16,474 nucleotides of DNA from positions 1 through 16,474 of the forward strand of contig JAHJAQ010000121.1 of assembly GCA_018813975.1 (NCBI GenBank), given 5' to 3'. The position numbers were made by a program, and so were the translations under genes. Numbering within the stretch: position 1 is the stretch's first letter; every line of letters starts with the position of its first letter. Origin of the DNA: Microcaldota archaeon. GTDB taxonomy: Archaea > Iainarchaeota > Iainarchaeia > Iainarchaeales > JAGVWC01. The notes beneath the pieces are model-generated. The model had not been told where the DNA came from and made no database searches. It was given only the letters and a program-made list of their open reading frames with translations. This document shows positions 5,773-13,552 of the stretch, in pieces.

Positions 5773-8700
5773 ATGAAATATTTTTTGTTTTTTATTGCAC
5801 TGGCTTTTCTTGTAAATCTTGTTTTTGCCGCTGCACCTTCAACCAGTTCGGATATTAATGCTTTCTGGCAGAATACCGATGCAAATGTGTATTTAACCTG
5901 CATTGACAGCGGAGCTGGCTGTACAAGAGACCAGAACCTTATGGACGGGTTTGAAGACGGACAATATTCTTCAGGCCCTGTCTGGACAGCAAGCGTCGGA
6001 ACATGGAATGTTCAAGGCGATGTTCTGAAAAACGGCTTGTACACTTTGAGCGGAAGCGGAACAGCACAATTAGCCACACCGATTACCAGCACCCTTTCCC
6101 CAATAATGGAATATACTGCCTGGGTCAGGACAAGCGCTGCAACAGCAAACCCCATATACATTGTAAAGAATTCGAATAATTCACAATACGCAATTATTTA
6201 TATGACAACAAACGGCTCAGCACAAGACATCAGCTATGTTTATTTTGACGGTTCTACTTATACAGGATTGCTTTTAGGCAGTGCTCCAATAAATACATGG
6301 TACAAAAAAAAAATTGTTTATAACAGCAGTTCCGGAACAGTTTCTTTTTATGTTTATGATTCATCCGAAAGCCTTCTTGGCTCTGCAACAGGACTGACTT
6401 TTTCAGGTTCTTTCTCGCAAGAATTGATTACACTGGGAGGAGAATTAGCCGGCGGAAATGCCTTTTTTGATGATATCATTTATGGCGGAAGAGTTGTTCA
6501 GGCAACAGATTACCGCATTGACCAGGATGCAAGCAGTGCCATTCGCTGGGGAAACTGGACAGCATACGACAACAACATTTTGATAACAAGTGATGGAAAC
6601 TGGGCAATTGATTTCAACAGTACGGATAACGACGGGCTAACAGGAGATACAAACCGGCAATATATTCTCATTGACAAAACTGCTCCGGTTGCTTACTGGA
6701 ACCGGAACGTGGATATCCCGACTGCCCCAGCATCATTCGATTCCGGCGCCAATACCATACTTATTGTGCATTCAGACGAAACAACAACAGAATATACCGC
6801 AACAGAAGACACTGCAGTTGCAAGAGGAAACGCATTAACAGAAGCGGTTACAGCAAGCATTGCAGGAGACTCGATTTTTTTGCCAGCCAAAATTCATGAT
6901 ATCGGAGACGACAATTATTTAGGGCTGGTTGCAGGAACTAACCTTGTTGGCGCGGGAAAAACCAAAAGCACTATCCAAGCAGGTGCAATCTTATCATCTC
7001 CTTCCAGCTGTATTGTTCAGCTTGCCAATAACACTCTAGTTGCAAACCTTACAATTCATGCAACTGCAACAGGAGTTTTTCAAATGCCAATAGGAGTAAA
7101 AAGCGGACCTGCCTCTGAAATAAACAGCGTTCTTTTTAGCGTAAAACTGATAGGAGATAGCGACGGATTTTATTTTACAAGCGAGGACGGCAAAAGAATA
7201 ATTACAGGATATAATGTTGATGTTGAAACCAAATGGGATGCTTTTTTTGCAAACGGCTTTGGCGCAATTAATTACTTGTCCTTAACACTGATTGATTCCA
7301 GCATAACCATCCAAGGCCCTTCGACGCATGCATCTTCCCTTGGAAATGCTCACGCAATTGTTGCACAAACCAATTGTTTTTTAAGATTTTATAATTCTTC
7401 AATAACCGCTATTGACGGCGGTTATATTGAAGGAGGAGAAACAATTGGAATAAAACTTATTTCAGGAGGAAACACAGGAACAGTTGAATTACAAAACACA
7501 AGCGTGACTGTTTCTTCGGTTTACGAATCAGAACCGATTTATTCTCTGACTAATGACCGGGGAATTATCAAAGCAGACCCGTTATCAACTTATGATACAA
7601 CAAAAACATCAGGAGACATTGCATTAACAGTTTCTTCAGAAAAACCAGCACCGGTTTTTATCTGGAACAATCCTACAAGCACATGGCAAAACACGGACAT
7701 TAATGTCCCGCTGGTTTGCTATGACAATCTTTCAGGCCCGCAAAACCTGAGTTATTCTTTAGACACAAATTCTTCCAGCGGAACAAACTGGGGAGAATGG
7801 CAGTATAACCAGGGAACCAGCACTTCAATTTTACTTTCAACAGACGGAAACTGGGGAATCCGCTTTTATTGCGATGACAATGCAGGAAACACTTCCGACA
7901 CCAATTATCATTATTTTTTGCTGGACAAGCCAGAACCCACACCAGCCATTCAAGGCGGATTTCTAGCATGCAGCCAGTACTCCGAAAGCGATATCTGTGA
8001 TGAAAACGAAACCTGTTCAGGCGATTGGATGAACGCAAATGATTCTAAACGCTGTTGTTCCAAAACCTGCACACAAACAACCCTTTTCCCTCAAGGAACA
8101 GACACGAATTTAACGGAAGAAACAATATTGACTGTTACCCGCGAGTATTCAGGACAAAATTCTTCAGGCAAACTAACAGAATTAGAATATGTAAAATCGC
8201 TTTTACAATCAGGAAGCCAAAATGCCTGTTCTGAAACAATTTTTGAAAGAAATGTCCAAGTAAAAAATAAACTGGATACTGCCAACATGATAATAGGGTA
8301 TACTGTTTTTTTGGAATTAAAAATAACAAATTCCTGCAACCAAAAAATGAATTCGGCAATAATTATCGAAGACATTCCAAAATCCCTTTTATTATCCGCA
8401 ATGCAAATAGAAAGCAGTTTTCAAAAAGAAATAATTGAAAACGATCCGATAATCGCTTTTTTTGCACGAAACATAAGCCCGAACGAAACCAAAACAATTT
8501 CTTATTCTTTCAGCATGGAAACCATTCCAACCCAAGAGCAAATAAACGAATTCGGTTCACCATTGCTGTTGTTTGAACCGGAAAAAACAATTTCCTGCAA
8601 TGAAACAACCTGCAATGACAACAACCCCTGCACTTTGGACCGCTGCAGAAACGGAAAATGCATTTTTACTGTTCAGCCAAACGGAACCCCATGCGAAAAC

Positions 8701-8865
8701 GGTTTTTGCCAGAACAGCAACTGCACTGAAAGCATTGTTCCGGAAAAAACAATTACAAGACAGCCCCCGCAAGAATTATTCTGGTTGCTTGGAATCATAC
8801 TATTAGCAACCATTGCAGGGATGATGCTTCAAAAAAAATACAAAAAAAAAGCACTAGTCGGCTAG
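5773..8865 (+). CDS. Large multidomain surface protein (adhesin-like, 1030 aa)
   Basis: Residues 1-20 are a signal peptide. An Ig-like domain begins at about 28 (WQNTDANVYLTC) and resumes at about 246 (DYRIDQD ... SDGNWAIDF ... LIDKTAP), with a LamG/concanavalin-like beta-sandwich (about 54-240) apparently inserted between. Residues about 325-620 look like a beta-helix (IQAGAIL ... LANNTLVANLTIHA) with many Asn/Ser/Thr. A second, uninterrupted Ig-like copy spans about 629-720 (TWQNTDINVPLVC ... STDGNWGIRF). Cysteine clusters lie at 733-766 and 942-984, around a DUF11-like stretch (815-925, ISPNETKTISYSF). A transmembrane helix (1001-1019) and KKYKKK end anchor it. Many N-x-S/T sites suggest glycosylation. 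The likely role is cell-surface attachment or envelope structure. The DNA looks less A-rich than its neighbours (visual impression only). Confidence 0.88.
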   Translation: MKYFLFFIALAFLVNLVFAAAPSTSSDINAFWQNTDANVYLTCIDSGAGCTRDQNLMDGFEDGQYSSGPVWTASVGTWNVQGDVLKNGLYTLSGSGTAQLATPITSTLSPIMEYTAWVRTSAATANPIYIVKNSNNSQYAIIYMTTNGSAQDISYVYFDGSTYTGLLLGSAPINTWYKKKIVYNSSSGTVSFYVYDSSESLLGSATGLTFSGSFSQELITLGGELAGGNAFFDDIIYGGRVVQATDYRIDQDASSAIRWGNWTAYDNNILITSDGNWAIDFNSTDNDGLTGDTNRQYILIDKTAPVAYWNRNVDIPTAPASFDSGANTILIVHSDETTTEYTATEDTAVARGNALTEAVTASIAGDSIFLPAKIHDIGDDNYLGLVAGTNLVGAGKTKSTIQAGAILSSPSSCIVQLANNTLVANLTIHATATGVFQMPIGVKSGPASEINSVLFSVKLIGDSDGFYFTSEDGKRIITGYNVDVETKWDAFFANGFGAINYLSLTLIDSSITIQGPSTHASSLGNAHAIVAQTNCFLRFYNSSITAIDGGYIEGGETIGIKLISGGNTGTVELQNTSVTVSSVYESEPIYSLTNDRGIIKADPLSTYDTTKTSGDIALTVSSEKPAPVFIWNNPTSTWQNTDINVPLVCYDNLSGPQNLSYSLDTNSSSGTNWGEWQYNQGTSTSILLSTDGNWGIRFYCDDNAGNTSDTNYHYFLLDKPEPTPAIQGGFLACSQYSESDICDENETCSGDWMNANDSKRCCSKTCTQTTLFPQGTDTNLTEETILTVTREYSGQNSSGKLTELEYVKSLLQSGSQNACSETIFERNVQVKNKLDTANMIIGYTVFLELKITNSCNQKMNSAIIIEDIPKSLLLSAMQIESSFQKEIIENDPIIAFFARNISPNETKTISYSFSMETIPTQEQINEFGSPLLLFEPEKTISCNETTCNDNNPCTLDRCRNGKCIFTVQPNGTPCENGFCQNSNCTESIVPEKTITRQPPQELFWLLGIILLATIAGMMLQKKYKKKALVG

Positions 8866-8880
8866 CGGACAAGCAAGAAC

Positions 8881-8952
8881 AAAAAAAAATCACACCACCC
8901 CCTATTACAAATCAGGCAACCCACGCGGTGGTTGGGTGCAGAGAGCTGCAAA
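8881..8952 (-). repeat. Structured 3' element, copy 1 (downstream of the AAA ATPase gene)
   Basis: Read on the minus strand from 8952: TTTGCAGC and a first hairpin (TGCAG-AGAG-CTGCA), a second hairpin around CCACCGCGTGG within CCCA...TGGG, a spacer of about 28 nt, then nine T (8889-8881) followed by GTT. Copy 2 matches it at 31 of 35 positions in the hairpin part and shares the 14-nt AACAAAAAAAAATC block (plus strand, 8878-8891). It begins 72 nt after the ATPase stop codon, in the same orientation. It could be a terminator, a 3'-UTR element or a small RNA. Confidence 0.6.
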
Positions 8953-9024
8953 TCAAAAAAAAAAAGACAGCACCCCATCACGGCCGATTGTAGCGCATAA
9001 AAATATACCGTAAAATTAAGTGTT

Positions 9025-10335
9025 TTATGATGGCTCGTTTTCCAGAAGCCATTGCCATGCTGGTTTTATGGTTATTCCTTTGCCGGTCTGTTGTTCTTGG
9101 CCAAGTGTCAGTATTAGGCCTTGTTTTGCTTTTGTTTTTTCCATTGCTTCGAGCATGCCTTTTGTTTCCCTTTCTTTGTTGTTTTCGTTCAGGTTGTAGC
9201 AAACCTGTATTGCTTGTTTTTCTTTTGGGAGCACAAAGTCACATTCTGCACTGCTTGTTTTCCCTTTATAATAATAAAATTCTTTTCCAAGTCGCTTGAG
9301 TTGTACTGCTATTGTGTTTTCCAGCATTGCACCTTTTTTTTCGTTTATGGAAGGAGCGTTCTCTCTTATTATTCCGTTGTCTATGCAGTAAATTTTTTTG
9401 GGGTTTTTGTCAAAGTTTTTAAGTTTTTTTTCATACTTGTGCACTGTGAATGTCAAATAGGTTTCTTCAGCATACTCTGTGTACTTTTGCACTGTGTTCG
9501 GACTTTTTATTTTGAAGTTGTTTATTATGGAGCGGTATGTAACGGAGTTTGCCGTGTTTGCAATTAGAAATTTTAGCACTGCTTTTAGCTCAGCTGGCTT
9601 TCTTAGGTTATACCTGGTCACTATGTCTTTTTGTATTATGTCGTTTATTAATCCCCTTAGCATTGCGTCATTTGAGAAAACAATCACTTCGGGCATTCCT
9701 CCCTTTTCAAAGTATTCCTTGAATCTTTTTGAAAGCAGTGCTTTTTCATCCGTTGAATAGAACCCTTTTTTTGGAACTTTTTCTTTTCTCGCTTTCAGGA
9801 ATTCAGTGAATGAGAATGGATAGAGTTCTATGTCAACGTGCCTGCCGGTTAAATGTGTTCCAAGCTCTTTGCTCAGAAGGTTTGCGTTAGAGCCTGTTAT
9901 AAAAACTCTGTAGTTTTGCCTTAAAATCCTGTTTACAAACAATTCCCATCCTTTAATGTTCTGTATTTCATCAAAGAAAACGTTTTTTCTTTTTCCAAAC
10001 ATTTCAATAAAGGTTTCCATTAAAGTCTGGAAGTCTTCTGCGCTGAACCCAAATATTCTCTCATCGTCAAAGTTGAAATAGTAAAAGTCTTCCCTGAATT
10101 TGGCTTCAATTATTTGTTTTAAAAGCGTACTTTTACCGCATCGCCTCAAACCTTTTACTACAAAGGCAGCCGCCCCCTTATATTTGGCTATTTCCGGGAA
10201 AACGCTTCTTGGAACAGAATCTTTCAAGACCCCAAATTCCATTAACTGGTCTTTTATTACAGTGCCCAAAAGCCCTTTTGTTATTTTATTGACTAAAATT
10301 ACGTCTGCACTAAAAGTCTTTTCCTTCAAAACCAT
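9025..10335 (-). CDS. Archaeal AAA-family ATPase with DUF4143-like C-terminal domain
   Basis: This 436-residue protein has Walker A GLRRCGKS (62-69), Walker B VFFDEIQN (119-126), a sensor-1 TGSN (147-150), the Arg-containing TGRHVDIELYPFSFTEFL (163-180) and KGGMPEV. All are hallmarks of the AAA_14/DUF4143 ATPases common in archaea and anaerobic bacteria. The C-terminus has AECDFVL ... AIQVCYNL, reminiscent of the PD-(D/E)xK nuclease-like fold seen in this group. Such proteins are numerous, often transferred between genomes, and of unsettled function (family knowledge). The ATG at 10335 has a palindromic TATA box (TATTTAAATA) 23-32 nt upstream. The gene stands alone, flanked on both sides by copies of the structured repeat, and its promoter carries paired palindromes. 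Confidence 0.9.
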   Translation of the reverse strand: MVLKEKTFSADVILVNKITKGLLGTVIKDQLMEFGVLKDSVPRSVFPEIAKYKGAAAFVVKGLRRCGKSTLLKQIIEAKFREDFYYFNFDDERIFGFSAEDFQTLMETFIEMFGKRKNVFFDEIQNIKGWELFVNRILRQNYRVFITGSNANLLSKELGTHLTGRHVDIELYPFSFTEFLKARKEKVPKKGFYSTDEKALLSKRFKEYFEKGGMPEVIVFSNDAMLRGLINDIIQKDIVTRYNLRKPAELKAVLKFLIANTANSVTYRSIINNFKIKSPNTVQKYTEYAEETYLTFTVHKYEKKLKNFDKNPKKIYCIDNGIIRENAPSINEKKGAMLENTIAVQLKRLGKEFYYYKGKTSSAECDFVLPKEKQAIQVCYNLNENNKERETKGMLEAMEKTKAKQGLILTLGQEQQTGKGITIKPAWQWLLENEPS

Positions 10336-10357
10336 GATAGAATATACAACAAACCAG

Positions 10358-10424
10358 TATTTAAATATTGCTCATTATAATGCGCAATAATATAGAATAT
10401 TGCTCATTACGAAAAGCAATATTC
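10358..10424 (-). promoter_or_regulatory. TATA box with two palindromic operator-like sites for the ATPase gene
   Basis: The TATA box TATTTAAATA (10358-10367) abuts a palindrome with arms ATTGCTCATTA (10367-10377) and TAATGCGCAAT (10378-10388), one mismatch. A second dyad has GAATATTGC (10395-10403) and GCAATATTC (10416-10424), perfect over 9 bp. Both contain the same 14-nt string AATATTGCTCATTA, at 10364-10377 and 10396-10409, exactly 32 bp apart (about three helical turns). A protein bound at the first site would cover the BRE/TATA, so repression is the simplest reading. Confidence 0.6.
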
Positions 10425-10466
10425 AGACCAGCATAATAGGGCCTAACAAGCATTTTCTCGCGAAAC

Positions 10467-10540
10467 AAAAAAAAATCGCTTTCCCGTTTTTTTCGCAATT
10501 CCACAAACCCACGCGGTGGCTGGGTGCGGGGAGCTGCGAA
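10467..10540 (-). repeat. Structured 3' element, copy 2 (downstream of the lipoprotein gene)
   Basis: Read on the minus strand from 10540: TTCGCAGC, the first hairpin (with G-T wobbles where copy 1 has Watson-Crick pairs), the CCACCGCGTGG hairpin, a spacer, then nine T (10475-10467) followed by GTT. A larger stem TTTTCGCA (10542-10535) / TGCGAAAA (10496-10489) could enclose both hairpins. It starts 13 nt after the possible micro-ORF stop and 109 nt after the lipoprotein stop, in the same orientation. Confidence 0.6.
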
Positions 10541-10553
10541 AACTATTTTTTTA

Positions 10554-10628
10554 TTATTTCAGGATTCCTTCTTTTTTGGCCTTTTTAAGCAGTTTTTTTA
10601 GGCTTTTCCTATTGGCCAAGGAAAGCAT
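10554..10628 (-). CDS. Possible 24-residue Lys-rich micro-ORF
   Basis: The minus strand has ATG at 10628 and two TAA codons from 10556. The peptide is strongly basic and amphipathic (MLSLANRKSLKKLLKK, then AKKEGILK). It is in the same reading frame as the lipoprotein gene just upstream, separated by one TAA stop and six codons. It could be a real small peptide, the remnant of a longer gene, or chance. No promoter or ribosome site of its own is evident. Confidence 0.2.
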   Translation of the reverse strand: MLSLANRKSLKKLLKKAKKEGILK

Positions 10629-10649
10629 TGTGGTTGTCCATTGTTGATT

Positions 10650-10877
10650 TTAGATACAGTCTGAGTTGTCAGAGCACTCATCTGGTCCGGTTCCCTCAAC
10701 AACTACACAGGCGCCATCCACGCAGGATAGCTTGTAACTGGGGCAGTCTTCAGGGCAGCTTAGGTCGTTTTCTCCAATGCTGGTGTCGCAATTGCCGTCA
10801 CCGCAGGCATTGTTGTCAACGCACCCGAAAAATAAAATCCCTGCAACCAAAAGCAATGCGAAAACAAATTTTTTCAT
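10650..10877 (-). CDS. Small Cys-rich lipoprotein
   Basis: This 75-residue protein starts with MKKFVFALLLVAGILFFGC, a signal peptide ending in a lipobox-like FFGC, so C19 is the probable lipid-attachment site. The mature part has CGDGNCDTSIGENDLSCPEDC (residues 25-45, a Cys- and Asp-rich pattern seen in many DPANN surface proteins), then SCVDGACVVVEG and CSDNSDC. The cysteines probably form disulfides and the acidic CGDGNCD loop might bind calcium (inference). The ATG lies about 25 nt after a TATA-like CATTAAATATT (minus strand, near 10897-10907). Such small, exported Cys-rich proteins often have no known function. Confidence 0.75.
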   Translation of the reverse strand: MKKFVFALLLVAGILFFGCVDNNACGDGNCDTSIGENDLSCPEDCPSYKLSCVDGACVVVEGTGPDECSDNSDCI

Positions 10878-10894
10878 GCTAACAATATGCCGTC

Positions 10895-10970
10895 AAAATA
10901 TTTAATGCTGTTGTTTGAAAAACCAAGTTATCTACAAGGCCGCGTGTTGGCGAAAGCATTTAAAACCTGA
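10895..10970. promoter_or_regulatory. Divergent promoter region
   Basis: A minus-strand CATTAAATATTTTG box (about 10894-10907) fits the lipoprotein start at 10877. A plus-strand AGCATTTAAAACC box (10957-10969) lies 32-44 nt before the ATG at 11001 and fits the membrane-protein gene with a short leader. Confidence 0.4.
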
Positions 10971-11000
10971 AAAAGCTAGTATTAGTACGACGGTGTTTGA

Positions 11001-11372
11001 ATGCTGGATATTTCTCTTATTTTAGCAAGGTTTTTGGGCGGTTTCTTTCTTATTTTTGGATTGTTGTTTATTCTGACAAGGCAGTTAGGAAAAACAATTG
11101 AAATGACTGAAGACAAGTCATTTGTTATTGCTACCGGATACATTACCCTGCTAATGGGCCTTGGAACTGTGGTATTGCATAATTTGTGGGTGGCAGACTG
11201 GAGAATAATTATTACTCTTCTTGGCTGGTTTACTTTGATTAAGGGAATTCTTAAAGTCGGTTTTCCGGAAGTTATTCACAAGCAATCACAAATGTTTAAA
11301 GCAAAGCAATCAATCAGCACTGTTATTCTTGCTCTTTTGGGTTTGTGGCTGATTTGGATGAGTTTTTCTTAA
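11001..11372 (+). CDS. Four-helix integral membrane protein of unknown function
   Basis: This 123-residue protein has four hydrophobic segments at about 4-26, 42-61, 67-86 and 104-121. Between the first two is the polar stretch TRQLGKTIEMTEDKS, and the centre has HNLWVADWRIIITLLGW followed by LIKGILKVGFPE. This central block is a pattern I associate with a widespread unnamed membrane family in small-genome bacteria and archaea (recollection, not a search result). No transport or catalytic motif is visible. The gene converges on the OB-HD gene, with only 6 nt between the stop codons. Confidence 0.75.
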   Translation: MLDISLILARFLGGFFLIFGLLFILTRQLGKTIEMTEDKSFVIATGYITLLMGLGTVVLHNLWVADWRIIITLLGWFTLIKGILKVGFPEVIHKQSQMFKAKQSISTVILALLGLWLIWMSFS

Positions 11373-11378
11373 GTTAAA

Positions 11379-12353
11379 TTATTTGAGGAAGATGTTTCCA
11401 AATTCTTTTGTGTAAATTGTTTCTTCTTCGGTATTGGCCTTTTCGATTTTTTCGGTAATTAATTGTGTTCTGGCATCCAGTTCATCGGCCAATGCAACTA
11501 CAAAGGCCTCTAAAAAAGCAGGTGTTTTTGGAGAACCAAATTCTTGTTTTGAATGGTGTGATAAAATTAAGTGAATTAATCGGTTTTGTTTTTCTTGTGG
11601 AATGTTTAGTTTTTTCATTTTTTCGCTTAAAATTTGTACTCCAATAGAAATGTGTCCTACTAGCATTCCTTCTTGGCTAACCACGGTTCGGATTTTGTCT
11701 GAAAATTCTCTTGGTTTTCCAATATCGTGTAATAGTGCTCCTGCAATTAAATAATCTTGGTTTAACTGTGGATAAATTTTTTTCATTAACAAACAAATCT
11801 TAGTGATATTTAGAGTGTGTTCTATTAGCCCTCCAATCCAGGCATGGTGTAAGTATACTGCTGCCGGAGCTTTTTGGAATTTTTCAAAAAAATCTGTGTC
11901 TGTAATAAATATTTCTGTTAGAACTGATTTGATTTCATTGTCTTGTACTTGTTCGATTAGTTGTTTTAGTTCTGTGCTCATTTCTTCCATGTTTTTTGTA
12001 GTGTATCGTTTGAATTCTTTTTCATCAAATTCGTTTGGCAATAACATTCGAAAATCTGTTGGATTGTTTGTGATTAGGTCTATTTTGTCACGATATTTTG
12101 CTGCTCTGCATTTTAATAAAATAATGGCGTCTTTTTGAATTGAATCATAGGCTTTTTGTACTTCTTCTTGATTATTAGAACCCCAGTATTTTAACATTAT
12201 TCCGTCGCTTGTGTCTTCTAATCTGATTTCAAACCAGTATCCTTTAGAGTATTTTTGTAATGGTTTTTTGAATTTTACGAAAAAAATGTCTTCTATTTGG
12301 TCTCCTTCTTTTATGTCAGAAATTAACGTGTTTTTTTTGATTTTTTCAGGCAT
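11379..12353 (-). CDS. YhaM-like 3'-5' exoribonuclease (OB-fold plus HD domain)
   Basis: From ATG 12353 the protein is 324 residues. An N-terminal OB-fold-like region (about 10-95) is followed by a linker and an HD domain: YLHHAWIGGLIEHTLN (168-183), LLHDIGK (207-213), GHISIG (233-238), LILSHHSKQEFGSPK (262-276) and ALADELDA (287-294). The layout matches YhaM/CBF1-type enzymes, which degrade RNA or single-stranded DNA 3' to 5' with metals held by the HD residues (H209-D210, H234, H266-H267, D290). The last motif reads ADELDA where YhaM proteins usually have ADxLDA, so it is intact. A GTG at 12362 would add three residues. The ATG is preferred, with AT-rich TATA candidates at 12368-12395. Confidence 0.88.
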   Translation of the reverse strand: MPEKIKKNTLISDIKEGDQIEDIFFVKFKKPLQKYSKGYWFEIRLEDTSDGIMLKYWGSNNQEEVQKAYDSIQKDAIILLKCRAAKYRDKIDLITNNPTDFRMLLPNEFDEKEFKRYTTKNMEEMSTELKQLIEQVQDNEIKSVLTEIFITDTDFFEKFQKAPAAVYLHHAWIGGLIEHTLNITKICLLMKKIYPQLNQDYLIAGALLHDIGKPREFSDKIRTVVSQEGMLVGHISIGVQILSEKMKKLNIPQEKQNRLIHLILSHHSKQEFGSPKTPAFLEAFVVALADELDARTQLITEKIEKANTEEETIYTKEFGNIFLK

Positions 12354-12427
12354 TTTTTTCACTAAAGTATTTTTTATTCCAAATTTTTTTTAAACTCGAT
12401 GGGACACGAACCTAGTGATTTCTAGTT

Positions 12428-13552
12428 TTATTTTACTGGTCTCCATTCGTTGTCTTTAAATTCGTAGATTTTTGTGGTTAGTTGTAGTACTCTGTTTTTG
12501 AATCCTTTGGTGTTTATGACTGTTTTATAGTCTTTTACTTTTTTGAGTTCTTCTGTTAAGCAATCACTGTTTCCTGGTTCGCATTTTTTCATTGCCTCGG
12601 TTATATATTGGATTTCTTCATATCCTATTGCCCCCCAAGCATAATCAGTGAAACTTGGGTTTGGATATTTGTTAGAGTATTTTTCTGCAAATTCTGTTTC
12701 ACTTATATTCGTTGGAACAAAATCAATTGAAATAGTCCCGTTCAAAACTTCTGGAGAAGATTCTTGAATAACGCCGGGGAAAATACATTCTGAAGCAATG
12801 GCGCAAATCATTTTTATAGGGTAGTTTAATTCGGTTAATTGTTTGAACATGTTTATGTATTCAAAGTCAATGCCAATTGTCACAAGTGCATCAACGTTTT
12901 CTTCATTCGCCTTTGTTAATAATGTTCTAAAATCTTTTTCTCCAAAAGTGTACCAGTATTCTTTAACATTGGGTTCGATCTTTTTAATTCCTTCAAGGCA
13001 AAGCTCATTGTATTCAACTCTTGACATCAATACTCCTAGATTATAATATTTTTCTTTTTCTTTTGCATATCTAATCAGTTCTTCACATCCAGTCAATGAA
13101 TCAAAATCTGCTTTAAAAGAATAAGGGTTGCTTTCCAAGATGCTTCTAGTATAGGCTTCATACACCACTGGTTTTCTTGCTTCCATTAAAATCGGGCTCA
13201 CTGATTGCGCTGGCAAATGAAACATAACACTGAAAACATCAGGATTCTCTACATTAAGCAAATAATTAGCAGAATCAGCACTAGCCTTTCCTTCTAACTT
13301 ACTATCCTCAAATAAAATCTCTACCTTATAGCTATTCACTCCACCTAACTGATTTATTTCTTCAACCGCCAGACTCATTCCATTAGCGAATGGAACTCCC
13401 AAAGTAGCTCCCGGTCCAGTCAACGGAACAATCGCCCCAATTTTATATACTTTTTCTCCTATGGGTGATTGCAACAAAAAAACAGCGAAGAAAATAATGA
13501 CAATTAATACAATAATTCCAATTATTCCCAAAGACAATGCCTTTACTTTCAT
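12428..13552 (-). CDS. Membrane-anchored type I solute-binding protein (LivJ-like)
   Basis: From ATG 13552 the protein is 374 residues. A hydrophobic segment (about 5-27) could be an uncleaved anchor, since no lipobox is present. The domain begins KIGAIVPLTGPGATLG ... GMSLAVEEINQLGG, the signature opening of periplasmic-binding fold type I proteins for amino acids, amides or urea. Later blocks (VFSVMFHLPAQSVSPI, DALVTIGIDFEYINMFKQL, FTDYAWGAIGYEEIQYI) fit the two-lobe fold. The frame extends upstream to a GTG at 13606, but a TATA-like AGTATAAAGC at 13573-13582 favours the ATG at 13552. No permease or ATPase of an ABC system is in the window, so the protein may act as a sensor or pair with a distant transporter. 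Confidence 0.87.
   Translation of the reverse strand: MKVKALSLGIIGIIVLIVIIFFAVFLLQSPIGEKVYKIGAIVPLTGPGATLGVPFANGMSLAVEEINQLGGVNSYKVEILFEDSKLEGKASADSANYLLNVENPDVFSVMFHLPAQSVSPILMEARKPVVYEAYTRSILESNPYSFKADFDSLTGCEELIRYAKEKEKYYNLGVLMSRVEYNELCLEGIKKIEPNVKEYWYTFGEKDFRTLLTKANEENVDALVTIGIDFEYINMFKQLTELNYPIKMICAIASECIFPGVIQESSPEVLNGTISIDFVPTNISETEFAEKYSNKYPNPSFTDYAWGAIGYEEIQYITEAMKKCEPGNSDCLTEELKKVKDYKTVINTKGFKNRVLQLTTKIYEFKDNEWRPVK

Noticed and set aside
8917..8940. Integron attC-like site (GTTGGGT with an upstream AACCCA)
   Set aside because: The paired arm is not in the RYYYAAC form and copies 2 and 3 lack the GTT core. The structure fits the 3' element better.
9027..9760. Plus-strand hydrophobic ORFs opposite the ATPase
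   Set aside because: They are shadows of the AAA ATPase coding strand. Their Phe/Cys-rich composition comes from complementing Lys/Glu/Ala codons.
8881..10540. IS200/IS605-type ends around the ATPase
   Set aside because: Subterminal hairpins are present, but there is no TnpA or TnpB, and the hairpin element also occurs alone after the helicase.
10400..10588. 62-codon plus-strand ORF
   Set aside because: It runs through the operator region, the structured repeat and the T/A tracts with no promoter and an unnatural composition.
12395..12425. tRNA-end-like string GGTTCGTGTCCC on the minus strand
   Set aside because: No T stem or remaining cloverleaf is present, and the region is only a 74-nt gap between two genes.
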